Of a DNA stretch of 64,000 nucleotides, positions 10,801-22,800 are shown one piece after another. Under the pieces are notes generated by a model. That model ran no database searches and was not told the DNA's origin. It was given only the letters and a program-made list of their open reading frames with translations. This DNA comes from Onchidella celtica (lineage: Eukaryota; Mollusca; Gastropoda; Systellommatophora; Onchidiidae), in NCBI GenBank assembly GCA_963931925.1, contig OZ007571.1, positions 40,127,550 to 40,191,549 of the forward strand, in the 5' to 3' direction. The position numbers and the translations under genes are program-made. Numbering within the stretch: position 1 is the stretch's first letter; every line of letters starts with the position of its first letter.

Positions 10801-13800
10801 AAAGGCACATAGTTTAAGTTTCTAGAAATTCTGCGACTCAATGTCTTTATTTTGAATCTGTGCTGTTTTTGCAAGATTTCGAACTCCTTTGCAAGTGGGA
10901 GCTTGGTAGAAAATGGTAAATATACTTTTACAGCTTGACGGCCTGTCAGTTGTAGGTTTGAGAGATGATGATAATTAGAATTCCTGTTACAGTAAATAAT
11001 ATTTCTTTGTTCATTCTCGAATAATTTAGCCGTTCCAGAAAAGGAAACAGAGAAAAACTGGATTTAATTCATTTGTAGTTAGTGGGGTCATTTTACACTT
11101 TACAGTAACATAGAAGAAAAGGATGTTCTCATATCATACTCCTCAGATCTGGAATCAGCATCACAGCGGGAAGGATTGTGTATATGCTGTTCTCAAGGTG
11201 AGAGAGAAATGAAAAATATAACTTTCATTATCATGTAAATAGCACACTACTTTGTACTGTAATTTTCAAAACATCCTTTTTGAGGAATGGCATTAAACCC
11301 CAGAAAACAACATTTAACCTGGTGTGAAATGGTAGTGAATGTATACAATATATTATGATGATAAGTGTGTCACCTGGACTTTTAATTTGTAGGGCCAGGT
11401 AGATTTGTATCTTGTTTGACTATACTTTATCTCTATAGAACTGTTGGTAATTGATCATGTTTTTTGGTCATTGTTGTCCTGCTTTCAAGTGTTTCAATTT
11501 TTTTTTTTTCACTTTTTCAGACTGCAGAATATGAAAACTTAATGGAAAAATCCAAGGTCTGCCCAGTGGTAAGTTTTCAGTACATGTATTAAGTTTCTTA
11601 TCATATCCTGTAGGCTATTACAGTATTTCGGATTTTATTTCAACCGTCGTCTTACACTCCATCATCAAATGAGATGCACATGCAGTTTTTGTAGGCTTTC
11701 ACTTTGACCAAAGCATCCGTAGTGTTCACACTGTTTCTTGGTGCAGCAATATACTGACATAATAAGCCTGTTTTTTCTTGTAGTTTCTTTGTGTTTTTAT
11801 ACATATTCAATTTAAGATCTATAATTATACTAGTTTACAGATTCTGTTTGTCTGTTGTGCTGTTATATTCTATACTTTGAGAGAGGAAAGAGTACTTTAT
11901 TCTCCTTTTAACAAATACACCAGGCTTATACTACAATTATGGAAGAAGGACATAACAGCGCTCTCTCTGCAGAATATCAGTCACGGTCATCAGACATTTG
12001 ACCTGGACCTTTCATAAGGGGGGGGGGGGGGGGAAATCTTCCACCATGCCGGTCGGTGGTACCGATACCAACATATCCGGGGGATGGCGCGAATCAGACA
12101 GCGGTGCTCTTATCAGAACATTAAATGACAAAGATGCCATGTTGATAAGTAGAATGAACAGGCTTGAAAATAGGTACTCTAGAGGCAGAAGCAGATCTAG
12201 AGGCTCCAGATCAATGATAAGAGGTAAAAGAAGGTGGCAAGTAAGTAGCAGTTCTTCACGGTCTAGCTCTCAGTCTAGATCTAGATCAAGGGCGATAATC
12301 ACAGATACAGCCTTTCATGGCTTAATTGCTCAGGGACAAAAATGTAAACCGCCACCCCCAGGGAAGGGCAAAAATTTGAGAGGGCCCAATAGTTCCGCTG
12401 CAAGTGGAGACGGCAGGGAGTCTCATGTTCCCAGCGCTGACCCTCCTTAACAACAAGAAGAAGAAAATGCACTCAATATTATGGAACCGCAGGCGCTCGG
12501 TGAGCTTTGAGTGGACATGGAGGAGAACAATATGGAGGATGACATCTTCAGTCAGATGGAAGATAAACTAGTAAAAGATGATGAGAAAGGCCCACCGATG
12601 GTGGAGAAATTGGCCAATATTATAGGCATTTTTTCAGACAAAAACTTCTATTAGACAAAATCAAAGACATTTCTGAGAAATACAAAACTCCCGAAAAGTG
12701 CCAGGAGACAAAACCTCCCCACATGAACAAGGAGCTGCTAGAAAGAAAGATGCTGGACAAATTCACCAGATGCAACGATATGTGATTAGTCACTGTGCAG
12801 AATTTAATCATGAGAGCGATGGCAGCACTTACGAATTCATGTGAGAACCTCTACAATAATGCCCTTTCCCAGGCAAAAGCCGGTGCTCAAGATGACACCA
12901 CCAGGCGCACAACAGATACCACCAACAATGTAATAGCATCAGTATATGATGCGCTGACCTTGCTTGGGCAAGCCCAAGTTGAATTATCTCAGTGAAGGCA
13001 GTGCCAATTAAATAACAGTCTGCCCAAGGACATCAGCAGCATATATACAACGCAAAAATTCTGGCAGGCAAAGACAAACTGTTCGGCAGTGAGGTCAACA
13101 AGCTTATGGCAGAGGCCAGACAAAATCATAGGTCGTCCTACTTTCACAAAAGCTGGTATCAGCCATATGCAAGTGCTGGTCCGTCCAAACAAAGCATGCG
13201 ACCTTTTTTAGGCATAGGGAAAGCCCACTTCAAGGGGACAGCAAGGCCAGTACCAGGGGCGGAACAAGAAAAATTACAATAAACAACATTAGGACAATAT
13301 GAAGGGGTAAGACAGTTTGAAAAAGAGTTACCTAGAATACAAGCAGATCTTAGAAGAAAAATACAAAACTTTGGAGGGGGGGGGGGGGGGGATAGCTGAG
13401 AAATATGAAAATTGGACTAAAATCACCAAGGTCAGAAATGTACCAGGTTTAGTGAGAGGACTCACTATTGATTTGGATGAGATGGGAGAAGTTACTGTAA
13501 AACACTCCACTGAACCCTACAGAGTAGGCGGGGCTGTCAAGAAGAAAATTGGAGAGCAAAGGCATCATTGCCAAATGACATCATGCAAAAGAAGAATTTG
13601 TCTCTCACATTTTCATCAGGCCTAAGAAAGATGGAAGTATCAGATTAAGTCTTAACCTGAAATCATTCAACAAACAGATAGCATATCATCATTTTAAGAT
13701 AGAAACTTTCCAAACAGTCCTAATGCTTATAAGAAAAGGGTGTAAAATGTGTTCCTTAGATTTGAAAAGTGCCTATTACTCTGTACCCGTTAAAAAACGC

Positions 13801-16800
13801 TATCTGGAATATCTCAGATTTGAATGGGAAGGTAATCTGTATAAGTTTCTGGTAGCCCCAAATGGTTTAGCCTGCGTTCCAAGACAATTCACCCTGTTGC
13901 GTAAAGCACATTCTGACAACCACATTGATTCCATATTCCAAGATGACATAATTTTCATCGCAAAAGATGACATGACTTGCATTCAAACAGTAATAGCTGC
14001 ATTAAAACTCATGGACAGTCTAGGCTTTGTGGTACATCCAGAAAAATCGGTTTTTCTTCCAACATCAAGAATTATTTATCTGGGTTTAGTAATAAATTCA
14101 GACACCATGAAAGTAACACTTACTCATGAGAAAGCTCAAAAACTATATGAGGCATGTAGATAGATACTAAATAAAGAGTCAGTATCAATCAGAACCTTAG
14201 TAAAGGTTAGGATTATGTGTTGCTAGCTTTCCAGCTGTCATGTATGTTCCACTGTGGTACAGAAATATAGAGCGTCAAAAATCAAAAGCATTGAATTGGA
14301 ATGCAGCATACTTTGATGCAAATGCTCCCATTACAAAAGAAGTAAAAATGGAGCTGAAATGGTGGTGCGACAATATTTTCACAGCGTACAGTGCTATAGA
14401 CGTACGTCATGGCAAACGCAATTGTACTATCTTCTCAGATGCAAGTCTTGATGGATGGGGGTGCAATAGTGCAAGTGGAACTAGCAGTGGTACCTGCATG
14501 GAAGAGGAAAGAAAGCTAAATATTGACGTACAAGAACTGAAGGCAATATTTTGTGCATTGCTTAGCTTTGAAAGGAAGTTAGAAACCAGTGCCCATCCTA
14601 GAGTTCTGACAGATAACACAGCAGCCATGCACTGCATCAACAACATGGGAACTTGTCACTCTCAATATTGCAATGATGAAACAATGAAAATATGGAAATT
14701 AAGTGTTCAACATAAATGTTGGCTGTCAGCTGCTTACATAATACATGTAATAATAATAATAATAAATAGAATTTCTATAGTGCATTTCTAATAAAATTAT
14801 TACTCAATGCGCTGTACATTGCATCAGTAATTCATGCATACACTTTCCAAATCTCATACTAAAACACGCACTCTCATCCATATAAACTTTCAGTACCAGG
14901 AATACACAATGCGGATGCTGATAAAAAGTCCAGGATCATTAACCTTGATATTGAATGGTGCTTGAGAGATGACTTATTCTCAGAGGCCATGAACATCCTA
15001 AAATTCTACCCAGGGATAGACTTATTTGCTTCACGCATGAATGCCAAATGTGCTCGATACTGCTCATACAGGCCAGATCCTGGGACTACCTTCATGGATG
15101 CATTTTCAGTATCCTGGGAAGATAAGCATTTTTATGCATTTCCTCCTTTTGCTCTCCCACCAAGGATGCTACAGAAGCTGGACAGGGAGAAAGGCAGAAG
15201 TGTGATAGTGGCACCAGACTGGCCATCGCAGCCGTGGTATCCATTGCTGATGAACATGCTTGATAAATGTTCCAGTGAGAGTGTCAGCCAGAAGCAATCT
15301 TCTGGTCATGAAGAGCCACCCAGGAAAGAAACACCCTCTCAGAAAGAAGCTCTGCCTCTTAATATGTCTCATATTGGGTAGAGTCTATGAGGTGATGGAA
15401 TTTCTACAGAAGCTGCAAACATCGTCATGGAATCTTGGAGGCACGGAATGAAAAAGATGTATGGCACCTACATCAAAAAATGGAAAATTTATTGTAGTCG
15501 GGAAAACATTAAACCCCTGTCACCTACTGCAGCACAAGGCATAGAATTCCTTACACATTTGTATAAAGCAGGTTGTAAATATAGCGCAATATGTACAGCT
15601 CGCAGTGCATTGTCATGTTTTTTAGAATTAACAATAGGTTTGGAGAACATCCAACAGTCAAAAGATTTATCAAAAAGGCATCTTTGAACTGAGAACATCC
15701 CTTCCAAAGTATAAAGAAATGTGGGATGTTTCCTTGGTATTAAAATATTTTGACAGGAAAGCAGACAACAAACACTTGTCCATGAAAGAGCTTTCATACA
15801 AAGTCACTACGTTACTAGCCCTCCTAACAGGTCAGAGATGCCAGACAATTCAGAAACTTAGCTTAGAGTCTATGATTCTGAGGAGAGACAAGTGTATATT
15901 TACGATAGAGTCAGTTTTGAAACAAACCTGTCGTGGGAAACATTTAGCTCCCATAGAATTATTGGCATTCCCAGAAAACCCCAAATTATTTGTAATGTCT
16001 GCGTTGTCTGCATATCTAGACAGAACAAAATCTATAAGGAAAGTAACTGGCCAGTTGCTTATTAGCTACCAACGGCCTTACTGTCCTGTTGCCAAAGACA
16101 TATCGCACGGTGGCTTAGAGACGTGCTGGAAAGAGTTGGAATCAACACCAGGGAATACACAGCCCATAGTATTAGTACAGTAGTCTCCGTCTAAGAACCC
16201 GGTCAACGGCAGACAGAAAAAGCGGGTTCATAGGCAGACCGGGCACTTAGGCGGATACAATATGAGGCCTAGTGATACCCTGTGTAATAACCACAGTCAG
16301 CCCTCAGTACATGTACATGTGCCACTACCATGCAAACCAAGCGCGTGGTCAATTATGCATAAAATTCTGCCCCTCGAGTCAGACAACAATAGATGTTAGG
16401 TAATGACTATGCTAATTTAGTCTAGGAGTGGCCTGCTTGCACATGAAAGACGTAACCGGGCTCCATCCTTTGTACGGTTCACCTCCCCCAACCTTACCTA
16501 CACCCGTTCTCTTTCACTGTACTGTGTGGCTTTGTTCTATTCCGTCTACTTGAAAGAGAATTTTGTATTTAATATTGACATTTTACGTAAAAGTGTGCTT
16601 GTCTCGTGGTCTAATGCTGTGTTCTTAGGCGGATTTTTCGTTTCAGAGCAGGTTCTTATGCATGTAAATTACAGTGAAAAAATTCGGTTTCGCGGCAACA
16701 GTGGGTTCTAAGGCGGATCGGGTTCTAAGGCGGCGACTTCTTAGACGGAGACTGCTGTACACGTGCAGCACATCAGCAAGCACATCAGTGGCAGTGGCAC

Positions 16801-19800
16801 AGCCATAGAAACCATAATGAAGGCAGCAGGATGGAGCTCAGACTCCACCTTCTCAAAATTTTACAAGAAGAAACCAAGCCAAAACTTTGGGCAGAAAGGG
16901 CAGGTATCTTACTGGAAAAATTGAATGCATAAATGTTCACTTACACTGTTTTAACCTCATGGTCACCAAAGTTAAGTTCTCATTTGATGACGGAGTGTAA
17001 GACAGCGGTTGAAATAAAATTATAACAAACAAATGAGACTTATCTGTAAGTTGATGTTTGTTTAGGATTTTATTGAGACCGTTGGCTGGAACGAAGTAAT
17101 CAAGTCCCACCTGTTCTGGTCAAGTCTTATGCGAAATTCCGTCCTATGTTATAATCCCGAGCAGGTAAGAAATACACTTTTCGATGGCCTTGCATAGGAT
17201 AACTTAAATTTAAATACCTTGGTAGCATTATCAGACCAGAGGGTGGCACAAAGGAGGACATCCAAAGTAGGCTGGGAAATGCAAGGGCTGTCTTTCAAAG
17301 TATGAGCAACATCTGGAAATCGACACAATACGGCATCAACACCAAGATCAGACTGTACCAAAGCTGTGTCCTATCCACACTCCTGTATGGATCAGAGTGT
17401 TGGCGAATGACAGAAGGTGACCTCGCCAAGTTGTCTTCCTTCCACACCACGTCTTCGTAGGATTCTCCGCATCTTTTGGCCAAACAAGATTTCTAATCAG
17501 GAACTACTAAGGCGATGCAAGCAAGAAGAAATAGCCAACATCATCACGAAGAGCCGATGGAGATGGCTTGGACACGTGCTGCGAAAGGAAGCAAATTCTA
17601 TAACCAAAACAGCACTTCTGTGGACACCGGAGGGACGGCGCAAGCGAGGCAGACCCAAGGCAACCTGGCGGAGAACAATCGAGGCAGAGATGAAATCCTT
17701 TAATCACTCATGGGGAACTCTCGCAAAGATGGCCCAGGACAGACAGGGCTGGAGATCCTTTGTTGCTGCCCTAAGCACCAGTGGGTGCAACAGGAAATAG
17801 TAGTAGTAGTAGCATAGGATAACTTAATATGATTAGTAATGACCATCCGCTGCGGAAATGCGAAAGCCCACAAAAACTGCGCACGCATCTCATTTGATTA
17901 CTTCATTCCAGCTAATAGTCTCACTAAAATCCCAAACAAACATCAACTTCCTCGTAAGTCTCATTTGTTTGTTATAATTAATGTGTCCTTTCACATCTTT
18001 TAACAACGCACCAAGTATTTTGTGGCTCCCTCATGAAAACACACCAGTGTATTCTCAACTGCAAGTGACAACTCTGTTTTGCTAGATATTCAATGGATTC
18101 TTCAAAGGAATTTTTTTTCTCTTGATTCAAGGGGAATACAATATTTCAACTGTTTTTAACTAAATATGTGTTTGAGATAAGGTATACATTTAAAGCCCTA
18201 TGAGCAGCAGCAGGTCTTGTTAAATATCGGGCGGGTTTTCTCTATAGTATAGATTAAGTCATTCACACATGCAGGGTTTCATGAAAAGGCCAATGATATA
18301 ATTTCGGTTAATGATTGTCTCGATAGTGCTTTGTGAGATCCATCCTCAGATTTAATTGTGCATTGTTTCCCAGGATCAATGACAAAGGAAACACATTTAC
18401 TTGCAAACTGATCGGAATCCACATGAAACAAAATCTATACTCTTGAAATGTCATTGACGTTTTAGCTTCAGGTGTGCTGTAGAATTCATGCATACTGCCT
18501 TCCACAGTTTCTTTCATTTCAGTTTTACTCTAACTGTAGAAGACAATTGAGATCTTCATTCTATGATTTACATTGTCTTTTTTTATGCGTACATGTTACG
18601 TTTCAGTTTGTATACCCAGTTCCGAGAGATGATGGCTTTGAGTTTATCCTGTCACAATTTGATGGGCATGATGTTTACTTCACCCCATTAGCAATGTTTC
18701 AGGTGAATATGTCCAGGAATAAATTATGAAACAATGTTTTTTAACATTTCATCAAAGTGTAAAACCTGAAATACATATATGTCAAAGGGGCTCTGTGACC
18801 AGTTAGAGGAAAGGTGTTTATCTTCATGACACAACAGGATGTGAAATATTGATGGTTGAACTAAAATCATTGGGTACTTTTAAAACAGTGCGAATAAGAT
18901 GCACAAAGTTCATAGTCACTAGGACGCTTTAATTAGAACAATAAAGGTACTTTTTAGATTGCAGTGACATGAACTGATCGTAAGGTAACAGAAATGTGCA
19001 GTAAATTTTACCTACTAATTTGGATATTACTGTTTTATGCTCAGATGAAAAAATAGTGACCCAACAATTGTCATGCTTTTTGCTTCTTCTGAAAGGAATG
19101 TTTTTATATTGCTGAAGATGTCAAAATTATTTGGTAGCAGAGAATTGCCATTAAGTTACCCAAATTATTTCATGCCCACATAGCTTGTGAGAGAGAATGC
19201 ACCACCATGTTTGACCTTGAACCACTACACAGAGCTTCTAAAAGATAAAGGTAAGGACAAAAAAGTGCAGTAGGTCCTTGTGTATATAAATGTTGGATGA
19301 ACTACGAGTGGCTAATGTGGTTACTGCGTGGGTTCAATAGTAACTCCCTTAAGGATACACAGGACTAACAAACACAGGGTTCTGCTGGCAATCTTATTTA
19401 TTCAAAAAAAGCCTAACAAAGGTATCGCGGCCCAAACAAAGCCAACAAAAGAAGAGAAACCCAGAAAAGAAGCCCAAAAAAAAGAAGCCCAACCAGCCAT
19501 AAGCTGGAACAAGAGAAAAAGACAAAAATATGATTAGGATATAATGACAACATTAATCAGGCAATCAATGGTGGACATACATAGTAATAGTATTAAGTAT
19601 TAAATCAAGCAACAACAACATAATATAGAAGTTAAGCAATAACCAACTGGATATGTATGCATGGAATAAAATAGCGCTAAGGTTAATGAATAACAACTAC
19701 AAGAGGCTATATCATATACACAAGGAGTTTCCTAGTACACTGGCAACATAAACTAATGTACTAATCAAAGTATGAAGGACATAACAAATGAAGGGGCAAG

Positions 19801-22800
19801 AACACAATAGTTTCGCTCCACTGAGCCGGTGTACAACACATCCAGAGTGGCCATTCCATTTAATAACGCAGTGGCCAACATGGCCCACTGACCGTCCATA
19901 ACACAGACGCTGCATCCCAATGCAGGCCATCCTCATAGGCCCACTCCCATTATTAGTACTAACCCGCCCCAGGGCTATTGTATTGGTGACTTCCCTTCCC
20001 AATCGATACTGAAGGGTCATGCCCTTTGACCTTAGCCGCGGAGCTATGCCGCCAGGCTAACATGTGTATGACACACCACTAGATACATAAAGTAATGTGT
20101 ACATTCCTTAAAATGAAACTGCCCTTCACACACTTACGAAACTCATAGAAGCATAATACATCTGGATAACTATAATACATGCACATGATATATATATATA
20201 TATGTCGGCGAGACTCATTGCAACATGTGTAGACTCACTGAAACATTGTTCATCCACCGCCGCACATAGAACAATCCTGGGGCTCACCCATGTGAGGCCC
20301 AACTAATATTATACATCTCCAATAGGCCTACATGTAATTAATTACACATCTTAAACATTAAGCACACAATCACACTGCTCTCTATAGCATAGTGGTACTG
20401 GCAAGGTACACAAATTTAGTGCCGCTCGCTATAACATAAGTCATCCACATCAACATGTCAGGAAATCCTCACTGCCTACCACAACAAGGCAATGCTACAC
20501 ATACACTATATATAGGCACACAAGCAAATCGTGATAGCTTGGTTAGCGAGCCATCATTATCATCTAGCACCGCAAACGTTAACTTTGACAATAAAGTCAC
20601 ACTATCAAGACACTGTACTGCAAAGCGCATCTTACACGAATAATGACAATGGCAATTACCGTTGAGCCGGACTCATAATGGTCTCTGTAGATCAGCATTC
20701 TCTACGCGGCATCCAAGAAAGGGGGGGGGGGTGCGCAAATTAAAGTCACTTCTAATATAATAGTCTCCAACTTACCCAAAGTTTCTCCGGGTCCTGTGCT
20801 ACCGCTACATGCCTTATGGGGCGGGGTGGCGATGGCAAGCGTCGGCTCTGTCTCTGCGTCTATGATGGAGTGTCTTGACCACTCGAACCGCATCTTATTT
20901 ATTAGCCCGCGCGGACGTCCGAGAGAGCTATTACGTAGCCCGTGTTGCACAAGTGAAAGGCTCGGACATGGAGTCCAGCCCGACAACATAACCGGTTAGG
21001 GTCCTAACACAATCGAATTTACAGTACGGTTAAAAGGGTGCACACAAAAGTCAATTAGGTATCCCAGTAAACTGCAGAAATTACTCTAACGACCCCTCCA
21101 GCAATAATTGAATAAATTTGACCCAGGTTGGATTTATCGGGGATAACATGCGTCTAACTCGTGGTTTACTTTAAATCCGAGATCCTCTCATTAATCATTT
21201 CAATAGGACACGTGCATCAAAGTACAACGAAATTGGTACCATTATAAAGTAGAAACTTGCTGCTACAATTCCAACTGACTACTTATACCAGAAACCCGGT
21301 AATAGTTTTAATATAAATTTTCAAAGTGTCAGGACTAACAACATTCGACAATTTTGTGCGGGATACTTTCGTCCATTAATACGACGTATCTCCATTGATA
21401 ACAAACGTTATCATGAGTACCTATTTTGTACCGATCGGGTATTGTCTACTCTCAAAAATGAATTCGGGTTCCCGTCTTTCTGTCGGTGGATAACAACGAA
21501 GGAGCGAGTTGTAAGAAACTTAAAGCCATGATATAAGAGTTGGAAGCCCGGTGGTCAAAATTTCCAATTGACCAATCAAAATGCGCGCTTTTCACCGTGA
21601 TGTGAATAACGGGTCCCGCGCTAGTATTACAAGGGAAATAATCCAATTAATGGTGCTCGGCCAAGTGTCCATAAACTACTATGAGTGGCCGTCCCTCACT
21701 CACGCACTAGAGCTACCATGAAAGCACATTAAAAATAAAAAGTCGTTCATCCTCTCACATAAATATGTACAGAACATTTAATGAGGTTTAGTTTTGGCAT
21801 GATCTTTCTCTTTCTTTTGTATTTTCATTTTTATTCATCAAGGGCCATGTTTTATGGCAAACTATTGAGATATTTGGCATGCTTGTAGCCCTTGATAGCC
21901 AGCAGGTTTTGTTATAAGATAAGAGTTTAAATTCTGAATCATGAGAGTGAAGTAGCACTTCTGTAAGATATTATAAGTCTGATAAAGAAAGTTATCAGTT
22001 TTTTTGCTTCTCCTCAAAAATTTATAAAAACCGAGCTATGGAAGTTTATCATGCAACCCTTAATACATATCAGATTCGATTCATTTTGTTTTTCACTGCA
22101 GTTAGTTATTTTTCAACATATAGTTATTTTCAAGGATGCAAATTCACATACTTTAATACAACAATCTACAGCTTGCCAGTTTTCATTCATGAGTATCTTA
22201 ATTGTATATGATTTATGTTTCTTTTTTCCTTCACTTTATCTAGGCATAGTACTAATGTCTGGCCAGTATGATGACAAGGTCTTGGTAAGTTTTTGACATT
22301 AAAAACACTTTAATGATATTAAAGTACTGGGAAATCCATATTTATAGTATTTACTGTATACAAAACAAGAAATTAACTAAGGGGCACAGGGAATATGAAT
22401 AAGGTGTTCACATTTAATCAGTTGAGGCAAGCATTGATAATTTGCTAACTATTTTTATCCTATTCAGCTCAGCTTTGTAAACTGTTGTTCCTTGTGTCCT
22501 CATTCAGTTTAAAACATTTTTCAGTAATCTAGCATTTATATTTTCTGTCCTGTATAAGTTTTAATATTAGTATGTAAAGGTGTGTCATATTCCTTTCGGC
22601 TTTATTGTTTCATCTTTTTTTTTTCTCCTTTCTCTGATGTCTTGAATACTATCAGAATTTGAAATGCCAAGTAATTATTATACCAATTACTAGCTCACTA
22701 AGTTGTGGACAAAGACATCAAATATAAATCATGACATTAAAGTTTTGCACACCGCACACTTCAGAATTCCACAGATTTAGATCAGTACTCATATGGGGCA

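Larger units (their letters stand above)
11900..16924 (+). mobile_element. Decayed DIRS-type tyrosine-recombinase retrotransposon in ATPAF1 intron 5
   Basis: In order: an Arg/Ser-rich gag-like ORF, a DIRS-type reverse transcriptase, RNase H, a post-RNase H domain and a tyrosine recombinase in place of an integrase. That order and the recombinase define the DIRS superfamily. Frames are broken by stops, frameshifts and two later insertions (14741-14895 and 16178-16757). The copy runs in the same sense as ATPAF1. Neither outer end is fixed: the left is somewhere between about 11880 and 11998, and on the right it may end near 16925 or extend into the inverted repeat at 17018-17979. Nonautonomous and probably old. 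Confidence 0.8.

Noticed and set aside
17417-17800. Stand-alone gene of 127 codons
   Set aside because: It is the shifted second half of the LINE fragment 17208-17811.
22051-22243. Open stretch before ATPAF1 exon 8 as coding sequence
   Set aside because: The homology starts only after the TCTAG acceptor at 22243. The upstream residues do not match the family, and the preceding exon is found at 19184-19250.
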